This document shows, piece by piece, positions 1 through 7,285 of a stretch of 12,665 nucleotides of DNA. Source of the stretch: an uncultured Bacilli bacterium (lineage in GTDB: Bacteria; Bacillota_I; Bacilli_A; RFN20; CAG-631); contig CAKPZU010000053.1 in NCBI GenBank assembly GCA_934215405.1, positions 1-12,665 on the forward strand, in the 5' to 3' direction. Both the position numbers and the translations under genes were made by a program. Within the stretch, counting starts at the first letter, position 1. Each line of letters opens with the position of its first letter. Below the pieces are notes generated by a model that searched no databases, was not told where the DNA came from, and was given only the letters and a program-made list of their open reading frames with translations.

Positions 1-31
1 TCAAAAAAGAGGAGATATTTAATGCAAACAA

Positions 32-80
32 AAAGGGGATGAGAGCCTATTTTATTTATAGGTTTCTAAACATCCCCTTT
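32..80. terminator. Long imperfect hairpin, probable terminator of an upstream gene
   Basis: A 10-bp perfect outer stem pairs 32-41 (AAAGGGGATG) with 71-80 (CATCCCCTTT). An inner stem pairs 43-50 with 58-65, including two G-U pairs, around an AT-rich loop. On the + strand only three T residues follow, which is weak for an intrinsic terminator. Read on the - strand, the stem is followed by TTTTTGTTTG, which is better. One reading is that an upstream + strand gene ends just before it; frame 2 has a TAA at 20-22, ten bases ahead of the stem. The function is inferred from position and shape only. Confidence 0.4.
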
Positions 81-159
81 ACGATTCTATCGAAAAACAA
101 TCTATCATATAAATAGTTTAATGCTAAAGCATAAATAAATAATTTTAACGTTTTAGCTC

Positions 160-202
160 TTTTAGTTTGCCTTATAAGCCTATATGGCTTTTTAAACTAA
201 AA
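160..202. repeat. Inverted repeat just upstream of the operon promoter
   Basis: Outer arms TTTTAGTTT (160-168) and AAACTAAAA (194-202) are perfect complements. An inner stem AAGCC/GGCTT (176-180 with 186-190) closes on a TATAT loop. Neither strand has a T-run after the stem, so it does not look like an intrinsic terminator. It ends six bases before the -35 box at 209. It may be an operator or only a remnant of upstream RNA structure. A smaller palindrome, ATGCT-AA-AGCAT, lies at 121-132. Nothing else in 1-208 could be assigned. Confidence 0.5.
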
Positions 203-208
203 AATTTA

Positions 209-237
209 TTGACTATAAGTATATATTAATATATAAT
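209..237 (+). promoter_or_regulatory. Sigma-A type promoter of the opp operon
   Basis: The -35 box TTGACT (209-214, five of six consensus bases) is separated by exactly 17 bases from a perfect -10 box TATAAT (232-237). An A/T-rich tract (198-208) lies directly upstream and could act as an UP element. Transcription would start near 244, giving a leader of about 33 bases before the first start codon. This is the only strong promoter seen ahead of the seven-gene transporter unit. Confidence 0.85.
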
Positions 238-264
238 ATTAATCGTACGTTTTAAAATGGAACG

Positions 265-272
265 AAGGTGAT
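265..272 (+). promoter_or_regulatory. Ribosome binding site that decides a TTG start
   Basis: AAGGTGAT (265-272) matches the anti-Shine-Dalgarno extension (…AGGTGAT). The GG at 267-268 is eight bases before TTG at 277, an ideal distance. The in-frame GTG at 268 lies inside this site and has no ribosome binding site of its own. It is therefore rejected as the start. Confidence 0.75.
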
Positions 273-276
273 TTAT

Positions 277-1374
277 TTGAAAAGAAACAAAAAAGCCATT
301 TTTATGCTATTTTGTTCATTAATTCTTGCTTCATGTGGTAATAATAATGGAATAGGGCATAAAGAAAATGGCTATACAGTAAAAGTAACTTATGATCTTG
401 GGGAAGGTGTATACGAATTACAAAATGCCGAAAGAGTTCATACCCTTGATTTGTATTACAAGCCAAATTCTCCAATCACAGACTTTAATGGTTTCACAAA
501 TTACAAATTCTATAATGGTAGCGGAGATACCGCAATGACTTTTGGTGGCTTTTATTTTGATAAAAGTTTTACTCAAAAGCTTGATGCTTCAACATTTAGA
601 TTAACCGATAAGGATATCACTGTTTATGCTAAATGGATTGGTTATGATTTTGACATTTATTATCAGCCTGAAGGAAAAGCAGAATTTGTAAAACTAGGAT
701 TTGTAAGAGATAAGGTTGATTCAATTTTCTCATATAGTAAAACTTGGGGAAAAGTAAATGATTTATTTGAGGGCTATACATTAATTGGTGCCTATTCAGA
801 TAAAGAAATGACAACATCCATTGTTGATGATGAAAACTTTAAGGTTACAAAAGAGGAAAACAAAAAAGCTGTTTACACTAAATGGGTAAAAGGTGATTAT
901 AAATTTATTAGTTCTGTTGATGAATTTATTGAAAATCTTGGTGAAAGTATGTACTTAAATTGTGATATTGATTTAACTGATAAAAAAATAAGCTATACCT
1001 CATTAAATGGTAAAACAATTTTAGGAAACAATCATAAAATTACTAATTTAGTTGTTGATACAACAGGTAGAGATGGTAAGGGAAATAGTGCTGTTGGAGG
1101 ATTGTTTAGGCAAATTAAGAATTCAACAATTAAGGATTTAACAATTGAAGGAAGTTTTACTTTAAATCCAACACTTGCTCAAAAAATGTATTTTGCTGCT
1201 CTTTCTGGAACTGCTACAAATATGACACTTGATAATGTAAATATTAGTGCAACATATAGTGTTGCTAATACTAAAATTGAGTTAATAGTTTCTGATAGCC
1301 AATATGCATATACAGAAAAAGAATGTAAAATTACAAACTCATCAATTAAATTAACTAAGGTAGAAAAGGAGTAA
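277..1374 (+). CDS. Surface lipoprotein with InlB-like repeats and a beta-helix-like C-terminus
   Basis: Predicted lipoprotein of 365 residues, first gene of the opp operon. The TTG at 277 is chosen because AAGGTGAT sits at correct spacing. It gives a classic signal peptide (MKRNKK, hydrophobic core, lipobox LASC) with lipid-bearing Cys20. After a short Asn-rich linker come two segments, about 33-121 and 122-205, each starting in beta strands and ending in YAKW or YTKW. This is the pattern of the InlB B-repeat/Listeria-Bacteroides repeat family. Residues about 209-365 have short repeating beta elements with GLUG-like phrases (GGLF, IKDLTIEG, MTLDNVNIS), suggesting a right-handed beta-helix. 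Such modules usually serve adhesion or ligand binding outside the cell. Its stop is six bases before the substrate-binding protein gene, so a role in substrate capture is plausible but is inference. No catalytic motif is visible. Confidence 0.8.
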   Translation: MKRNKKAIFMLFCSLILASCGNNNGIGHKENGYTVKVTYDLGEGVYELQNAERVHTLDLYYKPNSPITDFNGFTNYKFYNGSGDTAMTFGGFYFDKSFTQKLDASTFRLTDKDITVYAKWIGYDFDIYYQPEGKAEFVKLGFVRDKVDSIFSYSKTWGKVNDLFEGYTLIGAYSDKEMTTSIVDDENFKVTKEENKKAVYTKWVKGDYKFISSVDEFIENLGESMYLNCDIDLTDKKISYTSLNGKTILGNNHKITNLVVDTTGRDGKGNSAVGGLFRQIKNSTIKDLTIEGSFTLNPTLAQKMYFAALSGTATNMTLDNVNISATYSVANTKIELIVSDSQYAYTEKECKITNSSIKLTKVEKE

Positions 1375-1380
1375 AAGAAT

Positions 1381-3894
1381 ATGAATAAAAACAAAAAAAT
1401 ATTTCTAACAAGTTTACTTATGGCTTTAACGATTACAGGTTGTAATAATAATAATAATAATAACGATAAGAAAACTTATAACAATGATGAAGATGCTTTA
1501 ATTTTTGCAATTACTGATTTAGATGGCTTATTTAACCCATTTTATTATTCTTCTGGAAATGATGGTAGCATTATTGGTATGACACAAATATCAATGTTTA
1601 CAACAGATAAAAATGCCAAAATTGCTTATGGTGATAATGAACCAGTAGTTGTTAAAGATTATTCACAAGTATATGATAAAGAAAAAAATCAAACAACTTA
1701 CACATTTGTAATTAAAAATCCAGAATCTAAAGTTAGATTTAGTAATGGTAGCTATTTAACAATGAAGGATGTTTTATTTAATCTTTATGAATACTTAGAT
1801 CCAGCTTATACAGGATCATCAACAATGTATTCTACAGATATTCTTGGTTTAAAGGAATATAGAACACAACAAGCAACTGAGGCTGGGCAAGATGCTTTTG
1901 CTCAAAGATTCAATAGAGAAGCAAGAGAAAGAATTAATGCATTAGTTACAGTGCTTGCTGAAATTGATGATGAAAAACCTAAAGGTACTCTTTATTCAAT
2001 TGATGATTACAAAAAACAATTAACTGCTAAAGCATCAAAATATGCTAACAATCAAAACTACCCATATGCTAGTAAGTTTGTTGAAGATTTTAATTTTGTT
2101 AGTGATACATTTAAAGGTGAATTAAAAACTGACTATCAAAACTCAGTTGGCACTTATGAAAAAGAATATGGATTTACAAATATCGACTCATTCTTATATA
2201 CTGAAGGATTAATCTTAATCGACTTAGATTTAGAAGATGGCGATCCTGATAAAATCCAATATGTTGTAAATGATAAAGACGATCCTGATTATCCAAAAAC
2301 TATGGATGAGGCAATTAATTTAGTTTACGATTATTATTTCCCAAGTAGTTTTGCTACAATCGTTAATTATTGGTCAGTAACTGCTCCAACTGTACTTGCT
2401 CAATTTGAAGTTGATGCTAAGTCAAAATATTTCGAATCATTAGGTGGCAATTTACCTTATAAGAATATTTCAGGTGTAAAGGTTATTGAAGAAGATACAA
2501 CTGTAAATGGCACTACTTATAAGTATGCTCGTTACAATGAAAATGGTGAAAAGGTTGCAGGGGCTGATAATGGCTATGAAATGTTTTCAATAACAATTGA
2601 TGGTGTTGACCCTAAGGCTATATGGAATTTTTCATTCACTGTAGCGCCAATGTATTATTATTCTTCAGAAGAACAAATCAAGGCATTTGATTATAAAGAA
2701 CATTTTGGTGTTGCTTATAATAATAGTTCATTCCAAAAAGATGTAATTAAAGGTGGAAATAGAATTTCCTTACCAGTTGGTGCTGGTGCTTATCAAGCAT
2801 CTGATAATAAAAGATCTCAAACTTGTTCAGACCCTAATGAATTTAAGAAGGATAACGTAGTATATTTTGTTAGAAATGATAATTTCTTAATGGGTGCACC
2901 AAAAATTAAATATATCCGTTATCAAGTTATCCCACAAAATGATATGCTAAGTGCTCTTGAAAAGGGACAAGTTCATTATTGTGAACCACAAGCAAAAGAA
3001 GAAAATACTAGCAAGATAAAAGGTATTTCTTATTTAGATTATTCAACTGCTCAAACATTAGGCTATGGTTATATTGGTATTAATCCTAAATATGTTCCTT
3101 CAATTTATACGCGTCGTGCAATTATGACAACTATGGATACTACATTATCACTTGCTTATTATCCTGGAACTTCTGAAGCTATTTATAGACCAATGAGTAA
3201 AGTTTCTTGGGCTTATCCTCAAAACTGTGATCCTTATTATGCTTATGATGAAACTGGCCAAGAAGCTTTAAAATTACTTGAAAAGGCTGGATATGTTCAA
3301 AACTCAAAAGGATTATTAGTTGATAATGAAGGTAAACAATTAACATTAAAATATACATTAGCTGGTGACTCTACTGACCATCCTGCTGCAAATGTATTCT
3401 ATCGTTCACAAGATATATTAAAAAAGCTTGGTGCAAAGGTTGACGTTACAACAGATGTTAATGCTTTAACAAAACTTGCTGATGGTGGACTAGCAATTTG
3501 GGCTGCTGCTTGGTCTTCAACAATTGATCCAGACATGTATCAAGTTTACCATAAAAAATCTCAAGCTACATCAACTAAAAACTGGGGATATAATGTAATT
3601 GAAGCTGATACTACAAGTAAATATGCAACTGAAAGAGATATTATTGATAAATTATCTGAAAAAATTGAAGAAGGAAGAGAAACATTAGATCAAAATCAAC
3701 GTATATCAATTTATGCAAATTGCTTAGATTTGGTTATGGAATTAGCTGTTGAGCTTCCAACATATCAAAGAAGTGATTTATTTGCTTATAATTCAAGTTA
3801 TCTTGATGCTTCAACTATGACACCAAAGGATGAAGTATCACCTTACAATGGTCCAATTAATCAAATTTGGAATTTAAGTTTAGTAACTAAGTAA
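1381..3894 (+). CDS. oppA: Oligopeptide ABC transporter substrate-binding lipoprotein (OppA family, SBP_bac_5), enlarged
   Basis: Extracytoplasmic receptor for an OppBCDF importer, 837 residues against roughly 500-600 in most relatives. The ATG follows AAAGGAG (1365-1371) at nine bases. The signal peptide ends in lipobox ITGC with lipidated Cys21, followed by seven Asn. Family landmarks are GLFNPFYY (49-56), the region before MKDVLFNLYEYLDP (128-141), GAGAYQ (467-472), FVRNDNF (496-502), ALEKGQVHY (525-533), YIGINPK (564-570), RRAIMTTMD (578-586) and KLLEKAGY (631-638). The stretch from about 148 to 400 has no counterpart in standard OppA proteins. It starts with charged helices and ends in beta-like sequence, and homology resumes at MFSITIDG (401). 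Ligand identity cannot be read from the sequence. Family assignment rests on these motifs and the four matching transporter genes downstream. Confidence 0.9.
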   Translation: MNKNKKIFLTSLLMALTITGCNNNNNNNDKKTYNNDEDALIFAITDLDGLFNPFYYSSGNDGSIIGMTQISMFTTDKNAKIAYGDNEPVVVKDYSQVYDKEKNQTTYTFVIKNPESKVRFSNGSYLTMKDVLFNLYEYLDPAYTGSSTMYSTDILGLKEYRTQQATEAGQDAFAQRFNREARERINALVTVLAEIDDEKPKGTLYSIDDYKKQLTAKASKYANNQNYPYASKFVEDFNFVSDTFKGELKTDYQNSVGTYEKEYGFTNIDSFLYTEGLILIDLDLEDGDPDKIQYVVNDKDDPDYPKTMDEAINLVYDYYFPSSFATIVNYWSVTAPTVLAQFEVDAKSKYFESLGGNLPYKNISGVKVIEEDTTVNGTTYKYARYNENGEKVAGADNGYEMFSITIDGVDPKAIWNFSFTVAPMYYYSSEEQIKAFDYKEHFGVAYNNSSFQKDVIKGGNRISLPVGAGAYQASDNKRSQTCSDPNEFKKDNVVYFVRNDNFLMGAPKIKYIRYQVIPQNDMLSALEKGQVHYCEPQAKEENTSKIKGISYLDYSTAQTLGYGYIGINPKYVPSIYTRRAIMTTMDTTLSLAYYPGTSEAIYRPMSKVSWAYPQNCDPYYAYDETGQEALKLLEKAGYVQNSKGLLVDNEGKQLTLKYTLAGDSTDHPAANVFYRSQDILKKLGAKVDVTTDVNALTKLADGGLAIWAAAWSSTIDPDMYQVYHKKSQATSTKNWGYNVIEADTTSKYATERDIIDKLSEKIEEGRETLDQNQRISIYANCLDLVMELAVELPTYQRSDLFAYNSSYLDASTMTPKDEVSPYNGPINQIWNLSLVTK
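1444..1464 (+). repeat. AAT trinucleotide repeat in oppA encoding poly-Asn linker
   Basis: Six AAT codons plus one AAC follow directly after the lipobox cysteine codon and encode seven Asn. They form the flexible tether between the lipid anchor and the binding domain. Length changes by slippage would stay in frame. Confidence 0.85.
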
Positions 3895-3913
3895 AAAAAG
3901 AAGGTGTTAGTAA

Positions 3914-4915
3914 ATGTTTAAATACATCGTAAAACGTCTTCTATTATCGATATTAATTATTTTTGGTGTTTCTGTAATAATTTATACATTAGTACGTTTG
4001 ATGCCTGCAAACTATATTACTCAAAAGTTTGCAGCTCAACAATCAACTGGACAAATTAAAGAAGAGGATTTAAAAGAAATGCTTCGCTTATATGGCCTTG
4101 AGGATAATTCCTTCAATGGTATAATAAAAGGCTATTTCAATTGGCTTGGTAATGCATTAAAAGGAAATTTAGGTGAATCATTTGTTTATGGTAAGCCTGT
4201 TGCAAATGTTATTAAAGAATATATGTGGATTTCTTTTGGTATTGCTGCTGTTGCCTTAATTTTTGAATTTTTAATTTCTATTCCTTTAGGAGTATCTTCT
4301 GCTGTAAAGCAATATTCATTCCAAGACTATTTAGTTACTATTCTTGCAATGATTGGTATTGCTTTCCCTTCATTTTTCTTTGCACAAATTTTAAAGAAAA
4401 TATTTGCAGTCGATTTAAACTGGTTACCTATTACTGGACAAATTGATGCAACGATAACTGTCGATCAAGTTGGACAATTTAGATATTTTTTAATTAGACT
4501 TAAGCACTTAATTTTACCAATGATTGTTATGGTAGTTTTATCAATTGGTGGTATGATGAGATATACAAGAACAAATACTCTTGAAGTATTAAATGCTGAT
4601 TATATTCGTACTGCTCGTGCAAAAGGTTTGCCTGAAAAAAAAGTTATTTATAAACATGCATTTAGGAATACTATGATTCCATTAGTTACGATATTTGCTG
4701 GTATATTGCCTTCATTATTTGGTGGAGCTATGATTGTTGAACAAGTATTTGGTATTGAAGGTATTGGTAATATTGCTTATAAAGCATTAAGCCAAGGCGA
4801 CATTCCATTTATTATGGGATATAATATGTTTTTAGCTATATTGACAGTTATTGGTACTTTATTATCTGACTTAATGTATGCTGTAGTTGACCCTCGTGTA
4901 AAAATTGGAAAGTAG
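3914..4915 (+). CDS. oppB: Oligopeptide ABC transporter permease OppB
   Basis: Integral membrane permease, 333 residues, close to the usual family length. The ATG follows AAGGTG (3901-3906), 19 bases after the oppA stop. About six membrane segments are visible, near 9-30, 105-125, 138-160, 198-217, 253-275 and 303-325, with the long first extracytoplasmic loop typical of OppB/DppB. The cytoplasmic EAA loop that docks on the ATPases lies at about 224-252 (EVLNADYIRTARAKGLPEKK and on to HAFRN). The C-terminus AVVDPRVK is the standard OppB ending. It pairs with OppC to form the translocation channel. Nothing unusual is seen in it. Confidence 0.95.
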   Translation: MFKYIVKRLLLSILIIFGVSVIIYTLVRLMPANYITQKFAAQQSTGQIKEEDLKEMLRLYGLEDNSFNGIIKGYFNWLGNALKGNLGESFVYGKPVANVIKEYMWISFGIAAVALIFEFLISIPLGVSSAVKQYSFQDYLVTILAMIGIAFPSFFFAQILKKIFAVDLNWLPITGQIDATITVDQVGQFRYFLIRLKHLILPMIVMVVLSIGGMMRYTRTNTLEVLNADYIRTARAKGLPEKKVIYKHAFRNTMIPLVTIFAGILPSLFGGAMIVEQVFGIEGIGNIAYKALSQGDIPFIMGYNMFLAILTVIGTLLSDLMYAVVDPRVKIGK

Positions 4916-4920
4916 GTGAG
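4914..4920 (+). promoter_or_regulatory. Ribosome binding site that decides the oppC start
   Basis: AGGTGAG overlaps the oppB stop codon, and its GG is eight bases before ATG 4925. The in-frame GTG at 4916 lies within the site, has only a weak GGAAAG ahead of it, and would add three residues. The ATG is preferred. Confidence 0.6.
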
Positions 4921-4924
4921 CAAT

Positions 4925-6046
4925 ATGGAAAATGAAAAAATTGATCAATCAACAATAAAAGAAGAAACAAATGTTGCTCATCAAACTGAAATAGATAACG
5001 AAGAAGAACTTGAAGTAAAGGTTGAAGAAATTTCAAATGCTAAAATGATGTCCCCTTCAAAAATGATTATAAGGAGATTCTTTAGATCAAAATTGTCAAT
5101 TGTTGGACTAATTATGATTATTTTCTTATTTGTATTTTCTTTTTTAGGACCATATATTTTAATGGCTTTAGATAAAATTGATTTTTTAAATATTATTACT
5201 ATTTGGGGTGAAAGAGAAGCTGATAATTATACAAATACTGAGGTAAAAGAGGACGTTATTAAATTTGTAATTGATGGTAAAGAGTATATTACTTACCATG
5301 TTTATGAATTAAAGAGTAAATTAAATGACTTAGCTGGAATATCAAAATACCATTGGCTTGGTACGGATAAAAATGGCTTTGATATTTTTACAAGATTAAT
5401 GTATGGTGGAAGAATATCATTAGCAATTGGCTTTATTGTTGTATTTATGGAGATGTTTATTGGCGTTATAATGGGTGGAATCTCTGGATATTTTGGAAAA
5501 TGGGTTGATCAGTTAATTATGAGAATTTGTGATATATTTAATTGTATTCCTACACTTCCAATTTTATTGATTTCATCAGCGGTACTTGATTCTTGGAATG
5601 TTTCTCCTTCGCAAAGAATTTATTATTTGATGTTTATAATTACTTTATTTGGTTGGTCAGGAACTGCAAGATTGGTAAGGGGACAAATATTATATCTTCG
5701 TGAGCAAGAATATATGATTGCTGCTGAAGTTATGGGTTATCCTGCAAGTAAAAAGATATTTGGACAACTTATTCCAAATGTTTTACCTCAATTAATTGTC
5801 AGTGCAACATTAGGATTAGGTAGTGTTATTTTATATGAATCAACTCTTTCGTATTTAGGACTTGGTGTTCAACCTCCTTACGCTGCTTGGGGAACAATGG
5901 TTTCAGCTGCTAGTTCAAATATTAATGTTGAAAGCTATCCATTACTATGGTTCCCTGCTGGAATATGTATTGTACTTGCAATTTTAGGATTTAACTTTAT
6001 TGGTGATGGCTTACGTGATGCCTTTGATCCAAAAGGAAAGAGGTAG
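4925..6046 (+). CDS. oppC: Oligopeptide ABC transporter permease OppC
   Basis: Second permease subunit, 373 residues from ATG 4925 (376 if GTG 4916 is used), longer than many OppC proteins of about 300. It begins with an acidic, hydrophilic cytoplasmic tail of about 40 residues. The usual N-terminal OppC segment follows (SPSKMIIRRFFRSKLSIVG), then membrane helix 1. The loop between helix 1 and the conserved LGTDKNGFDIFTRLMYGGR block (about 145-163) is expanded to about 60 residues. The EAA loop lies at about 259-287 (LREQEYMIAAEVMGYPASKK onward) and is followed by LSYLGLGVQPP, a family hallmark. The end DGLRDAFDPK is standard. The gene begins almost at the oppB stop, indicating coupled translation. 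Its assignment is secure. The meaning of the enlarged tail and loop is unknown. Confidence 0.94.
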   Translation: MENEKIDQSTIKEETNVAHQTEIDNEEELEVKVEEISNAKMMSPSKMIIRRFFRSKLSIVGLIMIIFLFVFSFLGPYILMALDKIDFLNIITIWGEREADNYTNTEVKEDVIKFVIDGKEYITYHVYELKSKLNDLAGISKYHWLGTDKNGFDIFTRLMYGGRISLAIGFIVVFMEMFIGVIMGGISGYFGKWVDQLIMRICDIFNCIPTLPILLISSAVLDSWNVSPSQRIYYLMFIITLFGWSGTARLVRGQILYLREQEYMIAAEVMGYPASKKIFGQLIPNVLPQLIVSATLGLGSVILYESTLSYLGLGVQPPYAAWGTMVSAASSNINVESYPLLWFPAGICIVLAILGFNFIGDGLRDAFDPKGKR

Positions 6047-6051
6047 ATATT

Positions 6052-7284
6052 ATGGCATATATTAGCAATAAAGAAATTAAAGAAATTATCAAAGAAAACA
6101 ATCGTCAAATAAAAGCCTTACAAAAAAGAAATAAATCTTATACAAAAGATGATTACATTACTAAAATGAAAGATGAAAATAACGTAGTTGAATTTGAAAA
6201 TTTACATACTTATTTTTATACTGATAATGGTATTGTTAAAGCTGTTAATGGTGTAACATATGAGGTTCCTAAAAATAAAATTGTTGGTATAGTTGGTGAA
6301 TCAGGATGCGGTAAATCAGTTTCATCATTATCACTTATGCGTTTAATTCAAGGCCCATCTGGACAAATTGTTGAAGGTGCTATTAGATTTAAAACAACAA
6401 TTGATAAGCTTGATGAAAAGGGCAAAAAGATACCAATTTATACTAATGAAAAAGATGAAAAAGGAAATCCAATTCAAGCTAGAGATAAAAATGGCTTTTA
6501 TATGTTTGAACAAGAAGATGTAACATACGATGTTTCTAAAATTCCTTTAAAAGAGATGTATAAAATAAGAGGAAAAGACATCACTATGATTTTCCAAGAG
6601 CCAATGACATCTTTAAACCCAGTATTTACAATTGGAAATCAACTTGATGAAGTATCTTTTTTACATAACCATGCTGATAAAGAATCTGCAAAAGCTAAAT
6701 CTATTGAAATGCTAAAGCTTGTTGGCATTCCTGATGCTGAGATGTTTTATAAAAAATATCCTCATGAATTATCAGGTGGTATGCGTCAACGTGTTATGAT
6801 TGCTATGGCTCTTGCTGCCAACCCTAAATTAATTATTGCTGATGAGCCAACAACTGCTCTTGATGTTACAATTCAAGCTCAAATTCTTGACTTACTACGT
6901 AATATTCAAAAGAAAACAGGTTGCTCAATTATGTTAATTACTCATGATTTAGGTGTTATTGCAGAAATGGCTGATTATGTAATTGTTATGTATGCAGGAA
7001 GAATTATTGAAAAGGGTACGGCTCTTGAAATATTTGATAATCCTATCCATCCTTATACAAAGGGCCTTCAAAAGGCAAAGCCAAGAATTGATGGTAATAG
7101 TAATGAACCATTATATTCAATTCCAGGAAATGTTCCAAATCCAATTAATATGCCAAAAACATGTTATTTTAAAAATAGATGCCGCTATTGTAATAAGCAA
7201 TGTGATGGTGATTACCCACCAATGGTACAAGTTTCACCAACACATTTCGTTTCATGTTATTTAGCAAAAGGAAAGGAGATTTAA
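6052..7284 (+). CDS. oppD: Oligopeptide ABC transporter ATPase OppD
   Basis: Cytoplasmic ATP-hydrolysing subunit, 410 residues against about 330-360 in typical OppD. The ATG follows AAAGAGGT at eight bases, and the site overlaps the oppC stop. Visible motifs are Walker A GESGCGKS (82-89), Q-loop FQEPMTSLNP (Gln182), signature LSGGMRQ (240-246), Walker B LIIADE (260-265) and switch His298. The C-terminal oligopeptide-transport extension starts around HPYTKGL (333-339). It carries Cys371, 377, 380 and 384 in a C-X5-C-X2-C-X3-C array, plus Cys402. Two additions account for the length. One is a charged, helix-prone N-terminal extension of about 45 residues. The other is an insert of about 45 residues between Walker A and the Q-loop (about 114-160). 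All residues needed for ATP hydrolysis are present. It partners OppF. Confidence 0.95.
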   Translation: MAYISNKEIKEIIKENNRQIKALQKRNKSYTKDDYITKMKDENNVVEFENLHTYFYTDNGIVKAVNGVTYEVPKNKIVGIVGESGCGKSVSSLSLMRLIQGPSGQIVEGAIRFKTTIDKLDEKGKKIPIYTNEKDEKGNPIQARDKNGFYMFEQEDVTYDVSKIPLKEMYKIRGKDITMIFQEPMTSLNPVFTIGNQLDEVSFLHNHADKESAKAKSIEMLKLVGIPDAEMFYKKYPHELSGGMRQRVMIAMALAANPKLIIADEPTTALDVTIQAQILDLLRNIQKKTGCSIMLITHDLGVIAEMADYVIVMYAGRIIEKGTALEIFDNPIHPYTKGLQKAKPRIDGNSNEPLYSIPGNVPNPINMPKTCYFKNRCRYCNKQCDGDYPPMVQVSPTHFVSCYLAKGKEI

Positions 7285-7285
7285 T

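Noticed and set aside
1..276. Known riboswitch, T-box or CRISPR-like array in the leader
   Set aside because: Two hairpins are present, but I saw no conserved riboswitch core, T-box sequence or regularly spaced direct repeats. The strong promoter lies downstream of both hairpins.
6983..7264. 93-codon + strand frame inside oppD
   Set aside because: It overlaps the conserved C-terminal part of OppD in another frame, and its protein looks like random frame-shifted sequence.
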